DNA of 64,000 bases from Vibrio maritimus (GCA_003263775.1 JYJJ01000079.1:310001-374000); one strand, 5' to 3'. Shown: positions 18,274 through 28,640, counted from the first letter of the stretch. Made by a program: numbers and translations. Notes: a model not told the origin generated them from the letters alone.

Positions 18274-19731
18274 TTAAATGTATTTGTTTCCTTCACCAAA
18301 GCGATAAATCAATCGTGTTCCCCATAGACTGTCACGAGCACCAGTATTACGGTGATAGTTGTACTTCCAATCCGCTTGAAGCGCCCAGTTGGCATTAAGC
18401 GTGTAATGGACACCAGTACCAATATTCCATTGCAGTTTCTTAGTATCACGATCTTTATTGAGCATCGCTTCACCAACACCCGCATTTAGGTAAGGCTTAA
18501 ATGCGTAGTTTTCGAATAGGTAATACTGCACATCAAAGCTGTAGTTTTCATAAATATGCTTTTGGTTGTCCGTTGTGGACTCATAGTTACCTTGCATATA
18601 ACCAAGTCGTGCTGAGAACTGGTTAGTAAAGTACAAGCCTAACGTGAAGGCTGGGGCAAAATCATTTTTCAGATTGCGTTCTTTATCAAGTTGCGGATAG
18701 GCGAAGCCTGCGCTCACACCGACAATACCGTAAGTGACAGGGTCGTCGGTATGTTGCTGGTAGCTCTTGGGCTGACGACGTTTTAGGCCATCGGCCGTTT
18801 CGCCGGCACCAAACGCATATTGCACCTGCATTTGATATTTGGTCTCGACATCACCATTGCGCAGAACATTTGAATGCACACCAACAAAACCCGTTCCCGC
18901 TTTTATAATTTCTTTGCCTGCCACGTTATTGACGCCGCGACCTAAACTGTCGACCGGGTCAAGGAAGAATAGGGCGGTTGAGCCAAGCGCATCAGAGCCC
19001 ATTACTGTGCCGCCTCTCAAGCGGATCTCTTTCTCTTTATTAAAGGCCCATTCACCATAAACCCAACCGAGCGTCGGTGTAACTACTAGGTCTTGAATCG
19101 ATGGTACCTCAGCGAATGCTTCTATACCGTATTCCCAGTAGAAAGTAGACATCAACGTTGAGTACATAAATGCGTCCCACTGACGATAACCCGATTTACG
19201 AGCCGCCTGATAGTAAACACCGCCAAAGTAAGGGTGCCCAACATAGTTGATCAAGTGGTCATCACGATCCCAAACAGGTCCAGATCGCACGTTATCCCAC
19301 CACTTGTTCATCAGTTTGATGTCTTGTTTTTCCCAGTTGGTGATTGACTCAGGCATCAAAGCCAATACGCCAGCAACACCTACGCCGTAACCAAAAATGG
19401 ATTTAGTTTGAGACCAAAGCCTCTCACTATCTTCACCATTTTGAGGGTTGAAAAGGGAGACGCGGTACGGTGACTCGTTGAAATCGATGTGAGTGAGCGT
19501 CTCGTCTTGCCTCAACTCTTCAAAGCTACTATTCGTTGATATCGAACGATAGCCAAGGGCGTTCATTGTATCTTGGTGCGATGCATTGAGCTGTTGTTCG
19601 GTGAGTGTTTGATCGTAGCGTACTGCTTGTTTGAGAAGATCCGCTTCAGTTACCGTGGTATCAGTTGCGTCAGCGAGCGCGACATCAGTGGTAGACAAAG
19701 CGGCTGCGAAGAAAAAAGTGCTTGGTTTCAT
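18274..19731 (-). CDS. DUF3943 outer-membrane protein
   Basis: A 485-residue exported protein (cleavage near residue 20, TTDVALADA). The middle (SITNWEKQDIKLMNKWWDNV, NYVGHPYFGGVYYQAARKSG, YEYGIEAF-like YWEYGIEAFAEVPSIQDL) is the DUF3943 domain. The last 180 residues are alternating strands ending LIYRFGEGNKYI, an OmpA/OmpW-like beta barrel. Known members have no established function. The gene is monocistronic and divergent from the Nudix gene. Confidence 0.75.
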   Translation of the reverse strand: MKPSTFFFAAALSTTDVALADATDTTVTEADLLKQAVRYDQTLTEQQLNASHQDTMNALGYRSISTNSSFEELRQDETLTHIDFNESPYRVSLFNPQNGEDSERLWSQTKSIFGYGVGVAGVLALMPESITNWEKQDIKLMNKWWDNVRSGPVWDRDDHLINYVGHPYFGGVYYQAARKSGYRQWDAFMYSTLMSTFYWEYGIEAFAEVPSIQDLVVTPTLGWVYGEWAFNKEKEIRLRGGTVMGSDALGSTALFFLDPVDSLGRGVNNVAGKEIIKAGTGFVGVHSNVLRNGDVETKYQMQVQYAFGAGETADGLKRRQPKSYQQHTDDPVTYGIVGVSAGFAYPQLDKERNLKNDFAPAFTLGLYFTNQFSARLGYMQGNYESTTDNQKHIYENYSFDVQYYLFENYAFKPYLNAGVGEAMLNKDRDTKKLQWNIGTGVHYTLNANWALQADWKYNYHRNTGARDSLWGTRLIYRFGEGNKYI

Positions 19732-19914
19732 AATAATTGGGATATTTTTAAGTGTTATGACTATTATTGCCTAACATCCCTTTAGGCGAGGTGAGGATGG
19801 TAACATTCTGGTAAATGATTGTCTCATCTCATTGGATGAGAAACCGAGATTGAACTGTAACTTGATATTTTTGTGGTAAACTTCACGAAAAATAGACCAA
19901 CTCAGAGCAAGACT

Positions 19915-20433
19915 ATGAGACAACTCACTACAGCCATTCACCCAGATATCTCTCATCTTGATAACAAGAGCATAGTAAAAAGAAACGCGACTCGCGCAAT
20001 TGTCGTTGATGGTGAAGATATTCTGCTTCTCTACACCGAGCGTTATCATGATTACTCCCTTCCGGGAGGCGGCATTGATGATGGCGAAGATGTTATTGCA
20101 GGTTTGGTTCGCGAGTTACAAGAAGAGACGGGCGCTAAAAACATCCACGGGATTAAACCATTTGGTATCTATGAAGAGTTTCGACCTTGGTACAAAGACG
20201 ATGCGGATGTAATGCATATGATTTCATTTTGCTACTCTTGCAAAGTGGACCGAGAGCTTGGCGAGACCGCTTACGAAGACTATGAAGTCAAAAATGGTAT
20301 GAAGCCAGTCTGGGTTAACATTCATGAGGCCATTGCTTTCAACGAGAAAACTATTGCAGAAAGCGATAAGAAAGGCATGAGTATTGAGCGAGAAACATAC
20401 CTATTGCATTTAATCGCCAAAGAAATGCTCTAG
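19915..20433 (+). CDS. Nudix hydrolase
   Basis: A 172-residue protein with a full Nudix box, starting GGIDDGEDVIAGLVREL and continuing QEETGA, which binds Mg2+ and cleaves nucleoside diphosphate-X substrates. The substrate is not predictable. The start at ATG 19915 is taken because the upstream GTG frame has no ribosome binding site. A 19-base gap separates it from the K+ channel gene, suggesting an operon. Confidence 0.85.
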   Translation: MRQLTTAIHPDISHLDNKSIVKRNATRAIVVDGEDILLLYTERYHDYSLPGGGIDDGEDVIAGLVRELQEETGAKNIHGIKPFGIYEEFRPWYKDDADVMHMISFCYSCKVDRELGETAYEDYEVKNGMKPVWVNIHEAIAFNEKTIAESDKKGMSIERETYLLHLIAKEML

Positions 20434-20452
20434 AGTCAGGAGACACTATTTC

Positions 20453-21111
20453 ATGAAATTGATGAGCAAAGACGATAACTTCTTCTTTTTACTTGGGTCA
20501 TTATTGGTGCTGTTTTTTTTGAGCGCGGTGGTGCATCAGTTTAAAGATGATGCTCAAGACTATGTACTGGCTTTAATTATTCTTTGCATGAGCACGTCTA
20601 TTGTTGGTGTACATAGAAAGCAGACCTTTTACCGCTCTTGGTATGCAGTGATGATCACTGTAGCAGTCACATCGGGTGTGTTTTCATTGTTCGAGGACTA
20701 TGATCTTTCGTTAGTGACTTTGTTTGCATTACTGTTTTTCGTACTAGCCCAGACATTTTCAGCGCTTAAACAGGTCATCATGCCGAAACAAGTCACTCTC
20801 AATCAGATTGTTGGCTCAATATGCGTTTATCTGCTATTTGGTCTCTCTTTCTCATTTATTTATCTGATCCAACTCGAATTGTTCGTTGAACCTTTTAACG
20901 GGTTGGAGGCGAAACCTTGGCTAGATAACTTGTTCGATGTGATTTACTTTAGTTTTATCACACTGACTACAGTCGCTATGGTGATATTTCACCGGCTCTA
21001 GCCATCCCGCGTTTCTTCGTGTTCTTAGAGTCAATTACGGGCAGTTTTTACCTAGCAATTATGGTTGCCAGCTTAGTGAGCAGTCATCTCGCTCAAAAAG
21101 AGACTCAGTAG
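20453..21111 (+). CDS. Potassium channel family protein (frame broken near 20975, at the selectivity filter)
   Basis: Six or so membrane helices end in an ion-channel pore. As read, the frame stops after LTTVAMVIFHRL. One added G at gtcgctatgg (about 20975) turns this into TLTTVGYGDISPALAI, the K+ selectivity filter TVGYG, and the frame then runs 40 more residues through a last helix (SFYLAIMVASLVSSHLAQKETQ) to TAG 21109-21111, giving 219 residues. It has no RCK or cyclic-nucleotide domain. The shift falls exactly in the filter, which makes the repaired reading very convincing. Confidence 0.85.
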
Positions 21112-21136
21112 CGACGTCTAGATTCAATAGACTCTT

Positions 21137-21657
21137 CTATATCGAGCAGCGGCTTGCTGCTCGAGCCATTTCTGCTCTTCGCATTGGCATGTCATCAATC
21201 GTTTGTTTGATTTGAACCCAATTTGTGGTTGGCCCCCAGCGTAACTTCTCTGTTCCATCTTTGCCAATCAAAACGCAGTATGATCACCCTCTCGAATGTC
21301 GTACATTTTAACCAGCTTGTTGTAATCAAACGTATCTTTCACCCAGCTCGGTGATGAGAAGCCGTCTTTGGTGATCACCATGGTCACAACATCTCGTTCG
21401 TCCAGAGCGCATTCATTAATGAGTGTACCTAACAGGAACTCATCAACAAGAACGTCTTTGCTAGGTGCAAAATACATAACGCTGCGGTGTGAAAGTCCTT
21501 CGTAGTAGCCGTCACTATGATATTCGGTGCTGTGCTGGTCATTGTGGTAACTACCGTGAGGGTCAACATCGTCACCTTGTTTTTTAGCGTATTCTGGGTA
21601 GCCACACGCTGTGGCGCTAAACAGTGCCGCAAGGGCTATGATACCTATGCCTTTCAT
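21137..21657 (-). CDS. DUF4174 lipoprotein-like protein (frame broken near 21274)
   Basis: A signal peptide with FSATAC (lipobox-like, Cys18) starts a protein whose second half (SVMYFAPSKDVLVDEFL, VVTMVITKDGFSSPS) resembles DUF4174. The open frame ends at 21268. Adding one base in the context aaacgcagt (21274) restores HTAVLIGKDGTEKLRWGP, the expected DUF4174 C-terminal block, and the frame then runs to TAG at 21137, 173 residues. The ATG at 21657 has ggaggcaatt before it. The role is unknown; the domain has a thioredoxin-like fold and is usually periplasmic. Confidence 0.7.
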
Positions 21658-21785
21658 AATTGCCTCCAAGCAAACAACCAAAAGGTTATACGTTAAGTTT
21701 AGCTACTGAGATTCGTGTCACTAAGTTCCACTTGCGGACAATATTTTTGTTACACTGCCAACATCATAAAACGACAAGCAATACT

Positions 21786-22267
21786 ATGAATTCAGCAGCT
21801 ATTTTTGTGGACGTACAAAATGTCTACTACACCACCAGACAAGCGTTTGGTGCGCGCTTTGACTACAACGCTTTCTGGCTTGGGCCAGCGAACGATTTAA
21901 TATTGAAAGTGCAAGAGCCTATGCGATTGCTTCCCATGACCCAAAACAGAGGCAGTTTCATCATATTTTGCGTGGGATTGGGTTTGATGTTCAGTTGAAG
22001 CCATTTATTCAACGTTCTGATGGCAGTGCAAAAGGGGACTGGGATGTCGGTATTGCGCTTGATGTGTTTGAAATGGCGCGTGATGTCGAAAACGTGATTT
22101 TGCTTTCCGGCGATGGAGACTTTGAAATTCTGGTCGATCGCATTCAGCAACGCTTCGGCTCGCGGGTTACGGTAGTGGGGGTTGAGAGTTTGACAGCAAA
22201 CCACTTAATAGAAGCCGCAAACGAATTTGTTGCGATAGAAAAACCGTTTTTAATCGGAGCGCGTTAG
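21786..22267 (+). CDS. NYN-domain (LabA/DUF88) nuclease-like protein (frame broken near 21878)
   Basis: A PIN-fold NYN protein: FVDVQNVYY supplies the first Asp, KGDWDVGIALDVFEMA the middle acids and LLSGDGDFEILVDRI the last. The two parts are in different frames; one extra G at 21877-21878 gives NAFWAWASERFNIESARAYAIASHDPKQRQFHHILRG-type continuity and 161 residues. NYN proteins are predicted metal-dependent RNases. A 28-base gap separates it from the ygbA-like gene. Confidence 0.8.
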
Positions 22268-22295
22268 CTTAAGGTCTCTCACGGAAAAGTTTGCT

Positions 22296-22694
22296 ATGAA
22301 AAAAGCCAGTGATATTTTGGTTGGTGCATTAGAAACCGAGTTTAAAACCGTCAAAGCTATGATGGAGATTTATTGTAAACAGCAGCATGGCTCCAAAGCG
22401 TTATGCGAGAGCTGCGAGGCGCTGCTCACTTATGCGGAAACAAAACTCGATCGCTGCCCTTATGGAGAGAGCAAACCAACGTGCAATAAATGCCCAATCC
22501 ATTGTTATAAACCAGAACAAAAGCAGCAAATGAAAGCGGTGATGCGCTACGCAGGTCCAAGAATGTTGTTGCCGCATCCGATCCTGTCAATACGCCACCT
22601 CATCCACGAAAGACGCGATGTGCCGTCTAAACCAGTGGCAGGTAGCTCGAACCGTGCTCGTCGTAAAGCTGAGCAAACAGACAAGCTTACATAG
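22296..22694 (+). CDS. YgbA-like nitrous-oxide-stimulated-promoter family protein
   Basis: A 132-residue cytoplasmic protein with a cysteine-rich core (LCESCEALLTYAETKLDRC, KPTCNKCPIHCYKP) and the conserved VMRYAGPRMLLPHPILSIRHLI. This is the YgbA family (PF11756), known in E. coli as an NsrR target induced by nitrosative stress. The cysteines could hold a metal. I see no NsrR site but cannot exclude one. It overlaps the convergent DUF3429 gene by 8 bases. Confidence 0.85.
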   Translation: MKKASDILVGALETEFKTVKAMMEIYCKQQHGSKALCESCEALLTYAETKLDRCPYGESKPTCNKCPIHCYKPEQKQQMKAVMRYAGPRMLLPHPILSIRHLIHERRDVPSKPVAGSSNRARRKAEQTDKLT

Positions 22695-23112
22695 CGCCAG
22701 CAAAAGCAATGATATGCGCTACCGCCACACCAACAGTGAGGTGGCTTCTTAGTCTTTGATATGCTCTAGGAAACTCATTCCCTAGCGCATTGAGCTTAAT
22801 TCTCTCGATTAACCAAACACAAACGTAGCCAGCAAGCGCGACGACAATTCCTAATCGAAACTGCTCAGGAGTAATGACAATCACTAGCCAAGCCATTAAA
22901 CAAATGAGGTTACTGAGCGTGAGAATGGGAAAAGATAATTTATGCGAAGCATGAGTGAGCGCGTGCGACCATAAAATGCCACATAGAAAACTCAAAATGA
23001 TGGCGCTGTAAGACAAGAATAACACTCTTGTATTCGCACCCATAAAAGTGCCATCAGGTGTAAATGTGGCAATGCAAAGGCTAAATGGGATAAGCCAAGG
23101 TAGCCAAGCCAC
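22687..23112 (-). CDS. DUF3429 inner-membrane protein
   Basis: A 141-residue protein with five hydrophobic segments. FLSYSAIILSFLCGILWSHA and the regularly spaced helices that follow are the pattern of DUF3429 (YidH-like small membrane proteins). The function is unknown. It lies downstream of azlCD on the same strand with a 54-base gap and could be part of that transcript. Confidence 0.75.
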   Translation of the reverse strand: MAWLPWLIPFSLCIATFTPDGTFMGANTRVLFLSYSAIILSFLCGILWSHALTHASHKLSFPILTLSNLICLMAWLVIVITPEQFRLGIVVALAGYVCVWLIERIKLNALGNEFPRAYQRLRSHLTVGVAVAHIIAFAGAM

Positions 23113-23166
23113 GTCATTAAAGTGATGCTTCTTTCATGCGATGAGTTTTCCATAACATCTCAGCGA

Positions 23167-23486
23167 TTAGTGGTTGAATACCCACAAGTTTAAGACGAGA
23201 AACACTAAGATGCTAACTATGGTCGTGATTAATACGTCTTTGATAATGCGTGCTAAGACAATGGCAAAGGTCGCCGCGAGTAGGTAAGGCAGGTTGTCAT
23301 CCAGTGCTAGCTCACCGTGAGGTAAAAATACAATTGGCCCCAAATCGCTGTTAAAACCGCTGGGCTGGCATAGGCTAAAAATCGCTGCGCGCCGCTACTG
23401 ATGCGAAGTGGAACTTTTGGTTCCAGAAATAAATAGCGGCTTAAAAATACAATGGCAGTAAGCACGGCAATGATTAAATAAGTCAT
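23167..23486 (-). CDS. azlD: AzlD small subunit of branched-chain amino acid exporter (frame broken near 23340)
   Basis: The product starts MTYLIIAVLTAIVFLSRYLF, the usual AzlD opening, and continues FLAYASPAVLTAIWG before the frame fails. One extra G in the four-G run (23338-23341) gives AIWGPIVFLPHGELAL and three-helix continuity to TAA at 23167, 106 residues. Its ATG overlaps the azlC stop by four bases (ATGA). AzlC and AzlD form an inner-membrane exporter of branched-chain amino acids. Confidence 0.85.
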
Positions 23487-24174
23487 CGTTTCAGCTTCTC
23501 CTCACTTACATACCCAACCGTCATACCGACAATACTTGATATTACCAGCCCAAGTTCTATGCCCATAGCGGCGAAGATAACTGAACAGATTAGGGCAGAA
23601 GCAGCAGCGAGAAAGATCGGCAGTGTCGTGATGTTCGGTACCACAATAGCAATAAATGTCGCGGCTACCGCAAACTCAAGCCCGAACTGCTGTAAGTTAG
23701 GGATCTGCGCACCAATGACGATACCAACCAGAGTCGCAATGTTCCAAATGAGATAGAAGGAGAGACCCGCACCGAGTGCATACCAGCGATCAAACTTCTC
23801 TGGTTTATGGTGACCGCAGAGTGCAAATAGCTCATCGGTAAGTAAAAAACCAAGGCTAAGCGCCAACGAAGTGGCAAACCAACAATGTGGTTACGCATCG
23901 ACAAACTATAGAGAAAATGGCGTGATGTGATAAAGAAGATGGTCACGACCATAGTGAGCAGCGTGGCTCCGGATTTTATCATTCCCATCGCGACAAGTTG
24001 CGCGGCACCGGCAAATAAAATCGCGCTCATCGCTTGTCCTTCCATAGGTGTTAACCCGGAGTCGATAGCAAACGAGCCTGCTAAAAATCCCCACGGCACA
24101 ACCGCTAAACTCAGTGGCAACATCGCAATGCATCCTTGTAGCGCTCGCGAGAAATAACTTGATGATGATTCCAT
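23483..24174 (-). CDS. azlC: AzlC large subunit of branched-chain amino acid exporter (frame broken near 23862)
   Basis: The N-terminal half has the AzlC marks LPLSLAVVPWGFLAGSFA and GLTPMEGQAMSAILFAGAAQ; the second half has SLGFLLTDELFAL and the RWYALGAGLSFYLIWNIAT helix. They are in different frames. One base added around 23860-23863 (tggcg/ctta) joins PLRWRLSLGFLLTDELFAL and gives 230 residues. It is translationally coupled to azlD. The pair may also carry other hydrophobic amino acids. Confidence 0.85.
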
Positions 24175-24311
24175 AAACTCTCTCCTTGAACTGATTAAGT
24201 TGTATTGAAATCAGTGATTTTCAAGGTTGCGTGTATACAAAATCAGAATTATTTTTGTCCGTGACTCCCTGATAATATCGCGCTCCCTGTTTTAGATTAA
24301 ATTCAAACCCA

Positions 24312-25134
24312 ATGAAACGAGCCCTGGTTCCCCTCTATTTTTTCCTACTTTCTGCGAGCTACGCGTCGCCGGCTTTATCGAATGATGATATGGGCGCTAA
24401 AGACGAAGATTACGGTCGCACTTTACCCTTCTTTGGTGACAGGGTTAGAGATATGGGAATTAAGCTGCCAAAACCGGTTGGCTTGTCATTGTTTACCCAT
24501 CAGCAAGAAGATTTGATGCAATTAGGGGATTTTAAAATCGATGGCGAACCTGTTGATGACATTCTTCCAGATGGTGGCAGCACTACCACGAATACGACGA
24601 GCATTGTTGCTTTGCGTGGTGACGTCTGGGTACTGCCATTTTGGGGCTTTAACGCATGATTGGCAAAGCAGTGACCTCTTCAGATATTTCTATTGGCGTG
24701 AGCGATTTTTCGAATGGAAATCTAGCACGCTTGAATTAAACGGCATGGCAACATCTTCAACCATTACAGCGGTGGGTACCACACTGGCCTATGGCCACAA
24801 ACAGTTCTTCACGACCGTTGATGCTCAATATGTGTCAACGTCAGTGTCGGGTGTTGGAGTTAGTCTAGATGCGTTGGTGGTGACGCCGTTGATTGGGCTG
24901 AATATTGGAGACAGTGGCTGGCGTATTGTAGTGGGAGGTCAATATCAAGACTATCAGCGCCAGCTTAAAGGTCAGCTGGGCGATATCCGCTTTAGCGCGA
25001 CACAAACGTCAAGTCGTTGGTCGACTATGGTGGGTATGCAAAAAGAGTTTACTGATAATTGGGAAGCATCATTAATGGCGCAAAGCGGCAATACACGTGA
25101 AGGCTTTACCTTCATGCTGGGAAAACGTTTCTAG
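24312..25134 (+). CDS. Putative outer-membrane barrel protein, unknown (two frame breaks)
   Basis: A signal peptide (MKRALVPLYFFLLSASYASP, cleaved near residue 20) leads into a soluble stretch of about 80 residues and then alternating strands (VGTTLAYGHKQFFTTVDAQY, GLNIGDSGWRIVVGGQYQDY) ending GFTFMLGKRF, a C-terminal aromatic typical of barrel assembly. The reading frame shifts twice, near 24655 and 24733; one added G at each restores MIGKAVTSSDISIGVSDFSN and ARLELNGMATSS, total 274 residues. I do not recognise a named family. It overlaps the convergent EAL gene by 4 bases. Confidence 0.6.
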
Positions 25135-25922
25135 CTTACCAATTTAAGACGAGGGTAGAGCGTTTGCGGCATTGCAAGGTGGTAACCTTGGAAAAAATCA
25201 ATATCAAGCGCTTTCATCGCCTCAAGCTGCGCTGCGGTCTCAACGCCTTCTATTACGGTTTTCGCATTACACGCTTTCGCCAGTTTAATGCCGCTTAACA
25301 GCGACTGTGGATTGCCATCCATATAATCCACCAGTAATTGTCTGTCTAGCTTTAGGATATTGGGCTTTACTTGAGCGACACGTTCTGGACTGGATTCTTT
25401 GCAGCCAAAATCGTCAATGGCAATCAAAAATTCTTCTTCATTTAAGTGTTTTGCAGCAGATGCCAGAGACTTAGGGCTAAATGCTGTGAGTTCAACGAGT
25501 TCTACCACTACACGTCGGCTATCGAGCTGTAACGCTTTCAAGCGTGACATCAATAACGATGAACGTATCCCTTCCGCAGCTAGACGTTCACTTGAAATAG
25601 GCAAGAAGTTCAAGAAAATCAGACGCTCACGATATTGAGACATGCTAAAGTTTCGAAGGTGGATAGCGCGGCTTAATCTGTCTACGTTGAGCTGATCTGC
25701 TAGTGTAATTTGATCGTTTTGAAAATAGAGATTAGGTGGAATGGGGTCACCGTTGAGATCGACTAATCTAACCAGTGCTTCCATGCCTATGATGGCATTG
25801 TCTGCATTAAAGATAGGTTGAAACACACTTTTCAGCGTCAGGTCTTTGTACTGAGCAATGCAACAGCCGGTATCGTCGGTACGTATACATTGGTTGAACT
25901 GGTGTTTTTCGGTTAAAAGCAT
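25131..25922 (-). CDS. Stand-alone EAL-domain c-di-GMP phosphodiesterase
   Basis: A 263-residue single-domain protein. All EAL catalytic signatures are visible in order: MEALVRL, FLNFLP, VVELVE, AIDDFGCKESS, ILKLDRQL, VIEGVET and FFQGYHLAMP. It should hydrolyse c-di-GMP to pGpG. No sensor domain or membrane helix is present; a Cys-rich N-terminus (CIRTDDTGCCIAQ) is the only extra. With the GGDEF protein at 56744 it is the second c-di-GMP enzyme here. Confidence 0.85.
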   Translation of the reverse strand: MLLTEKHQFNQCIRTDDTGCCIAQYKDLTLKSVFQPIFNADNAIIGMEALVRLVDLNGDPIPPNLYFQNDQITLADQLNVDRLSRAIHLRNFSMSQYRERLIFLNFLPISSERLAAEGIRSSLLMSRLKALQLDSRRVVVELVELTAFSPKSLASAAKHLNEEEFLIAIDDFGCKESSPERVAQVKPNILKLDRQLLVDYMDGNPQSLLSGIKLAKACNAKTVIEGVETAAQLEAMKALDIDFFQGYHLAMPQTLYPRLKLVS

Positions 25923-26222
25923 GGTCTAACAAAACGATTAATTATGTTCCCCATCTTGTCACGGCTGCCAAACAAGTCAAATTTGCTCGATGAATAAAAA
26001 TCGCGACAGTTATCACTTAAATTTCTTACAAATATATTCTTTGACGATTATCTGTTCAGTTTGGTATTTAAAAATGAGACATAAACATTGATAAATTAGA
26101 TGGTTACAGCTTTTATCAGTGTGATGAGTGAGTTGGATCAAATTTGTTTGGTAAATGCAAGTAATTGACAGTTCGGTTAGTTTCTGTCTGCTTTATACCA
26201 AATATTTGAACTAGCTCTCACT
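25923..26222. other. Intergenic region, 300 bases, nothing specific seen
   Basis: This A/T-rich gap separates the EAL gene from the lipase gene; both run leftwards. It should contain the EAL promoter. I find no RNA gene, convincing terminator or long open frame. Confidence 0.5.
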
Positions 26223-27028
26223 TTACCTTTCATCAAAGAAATCTTTATTGCGAATATATTTGCTCATTAAGTGATAAGAAAACGGACGAATAATCCATGA
26301 AACCAATGAGCGGCCAAGCCGAACTGGGGTAGGTGTGTTTTCATAAATACGACCGTTGTAGAGCCATAACACCTTACCCACATGCCAATACAGCAAAGGG
26401 AGAGGTGGCAGGAAAGTCACTATATCTAAATCACAGCATACTCGATAGGTTTTGTGAGCAAGCCGAAAACGTCTCTTAAACCTATGGTTGCCGATAGCCG
26501 GTTGACCAAATGTAACGATACGTTTTATCGACTTAGGGTATTTTTGTTCTAGTGCATCGGCAATGATGCAGCCGATGGCGCCGCCAGAAGAGTGACCAGT
26601 GATGGTTATGCGTTTGCCACATTCAATGAGCTCTGAAGCAATCTCAATGGTTCGTTCGAACAAGCTAATACCAAGGCGATCTTTTTTATGAGCAGGCTGG
26701 CTTTCTTGGTTGAGTAGGTAATGAAAACCAGCGTGAATCCGATAATTTAAACCAAATACTTTGCAATGGCGTTGCCACATAGCAAATGTGAGTAGCAATC
26801 GGTTAAGCTATGCGAGCCTTTAATCACGATGACGGCTTCTTCTTTATCTTTACTCCACAATATTCGCACAACTGTTTTGCCATAGCGGTTTGCGACTATG
26901 CGTTGCCCATTGGGGTCGAAACCATATCGAGTCTGCTTGAATACTCTCGGGTAAGCGAGGTTACAAAGTACGGCGTACTTTTCGTATTGATAGCGTTTTA
27001 AACTTTTCACGATCTTAGTAGTGAACAA
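26223..27028 (-). CDS. Class 3 lipase-like protein (frame broken near 26796)
   Basis: The nucleophile elbow ITGHSSGGAIGCIIADAL is that of the fungal-type lipase_3 family (usually GHSLGGA), and VTFGQPAIGNHRFKR with CDLDIVTFLPP supplies the following strand and acid. The first 90 residues end in another frame; one G added at 26796 gives SHSLTDWLLTFAMWQRHCKV, the expected block before the elbow, and about 268 residues. It has no signal peptide, so it is probably intracellular or exported by another route. The substrate is unknown. Confidence 0.75.
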
Positions 27029-27122
27029 ATAGATAAAACCACTATGAAAAGTTTTGATGAAGCTTTAATGACAAATGACGGGGATACAAGGCTTGGTAAT
27101 GATAGCTTACAGTGTAGAGAAG

Positions 27123-27755
27123 TTAGAGTGATGCGACAGCGTACAGTTGAACGTATTTCATTACACGTTCGCCTGAGCAAGGCTTTGTTAATGGATGCAA
27201 GTAAGTGACGTAACTTGGGTAGAGCTGACAGCGCTGAGACAATTCTTGACTCATCGAGGTGTCGGATCCGAGTAGTTTGACGCCTTGCTTTAAGTAGTGG
27301 CTGTCGTCTTCAGGGAGTTCGTCACTCCACCAGTTAATCAACGAACGACTTTGATGGCAACGGCTCAGCCAGTGATCGGCGAGTACTACTAAAAGATCGC
27401 GCTTTTGGACAGCGTATTGATATTCCGCTAGCCACTCTTGAACTAAGGAAAAGACATGCTCGCGACTGGTTTGATTCCCATTAACAAAGTGATAAGCCAA
27501 CACCCAAATGGTGCCATAGGCGGTACTGACTCGATAAGCACAGCGTAGTTGGCTGTTATCTTCTTCATCAAGTGGGGTGATACTAACATCAAGCGCGTGC
27601 TGTTCTATGTCTGCTTTAAGTCGCCGAGCGAAAGCAGCTGAGAGGTGGCGACTCGTTAAACCACCATTGTGAACGGCTGGATAGTGCTGAAGACATAGCG
27701 CCTGACAATCGGTTTGGAACCGTTTAAAACTCTGTACCACTGTGTCTAGAAGCAT
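27123..27755 (-). CDS. Conserved-looking hypothetical protein
   Basis: A 210-residue soluble protein I do not recognise. It has no signal peptide, membrane helix or metal motif; visible features are an N-terminal amphipathic helix (VVQSFKRFQTDCQALCLQHY), a mixed middle (YRVSTAYGTIWVLAYHFV) and a C-terminal half with scattered Trp and His. Codon use looks like its neighbours. It is 55 bases downstream of the S24-type regulator on the same strand, so it may be part of that transcript. Confidence 0.55.
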   Translation of the reverse strand: MLLDTVVQSFKRFQTDCQALCLQHYPAVHNGGLTSRHLSAAFARRLKADIEQHALDVSITPLDEEDNSQLRCAYRVSTAYGTIWVLAYHFVNGNQTSREHVFSLVQEWLAEYQYAVQKRDLLVVLADHWLSRCHQSRSLINWWSDELPEDDSHYLKQGVKLLGSDTSMSQELSQRCQLYPSYVTYLHPLTKPCSGERVMKYVQLYAVASL

Positions 27756-27810
27756 GACTTATTCCTTGTCTTTTCAAAAATGACCTGTTAAACCAGGCCA
27801 CGTTGGCTTC

Positions 27811-28454
27811 CTAAATCCGTTTTTCCCAGGTGCCCCAACGCACTACGCCCAAAATCTCAATTTCATCGTCTTGAACCTGATGTATTGCGTTTTTCGATGT
27901 GTCGTCACCATACCAGACATGAATAGTGGTACCGACCTTAACTAAAGTAAAAAAGTCAGGGTGAGGGTTCCCCGGTAAGCGCGCTAGAACAATATCGTCA
28001 TTGATCCACTCTAATTCGCGATTCACCAACGCTACACAGTCCCATTTGTAGGAAACACTCCCACCAACAGGTACAAGACAGCAAAGCAGTCTTTATATTC
28101 AGGAGGAACCGGGATAGAACCTTTACTTGCTGCTTTACCTGTCTCAAGAAGTTCGCTGACTTCTGCACGGCTGTATACCGATAACATAGTCGCACTGCTA
28201 CTTGCTGCCTTGTTGAGTTCACTCGGTTCGGTGTGTTGATTGCCGACACCAAAGCACAGCCAGTGAGGTTGTACATTAAAGTAGGAGGCGATTAGCGATA
28301 AATCTTCTATGGATGGGTATGTGCGTGTTGGGCCTTTTGTTAGATATCGCCCAATGGTGGCTTTTCCTTTGCCGATGGCTTCCGCAAGTTCGTGGTTGGT
28401 GATTTTGTTTGCCTTGAGCAGCGCTACAATGCGCTCTTGATAGCCGTAATCCAT
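27811..28454 (-). CDS. Phage-repressor-like regulator, HTH plus S24-like domain (frame broken near 28070)
   Basis: An N-terminal Cro/CI helix-turn-helix (ITNHELAEAIGKGKATIGRYL) is followed by a linker and an S24/LexA-like fold ending DDEIEILGVVRWGTWEKR. The frame breaks at 28070-28071; one added C joins CFAVLYPVGGSVSYKWDC to VALVNRELEW and yields 214 residues. GGS and the Lys of FTLVKV are about 40 residues apart, the spacing of an S24 Ser-Lys dyad. No Ala-Gly or Cys-Gly cleavage site is obvious. The ATG at 28454 has ggaggaatc. It is divergent from the DUF2164 gene; no other phage genes are nearby. Confidence 0.7.
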
Positions 28455-28640
28455 GATTCCTCCATATGTTCGCTGATAGTGTAGTTTATGGGTATCAGAA
28501 ATGAAACTAGGAGTTTTAATAATGTTTGAAAATGAGATGCGTGCTAAAGCTTCTGTGTGTGATCCAGTGTGTAAATTCACCATTCATTTTTGAAATCATT
28601 ACGTTATCCACCAAACTGGTAATCAAATCTGTAACAAAAA

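Noticed and set aside
18839..19060. Several long frames antisense to the DUF3943 gene and others
   Set aside because: They lie inside strongly coding genes on the other strand, have no ribosome sites and show no protein-like domains.
20453..21001. A truncated membrane protein lacking a pore
   Set aside because: The next frame continues directly with YGD and a last helix, so a lost base in the selectivity filter is the simpler reading.
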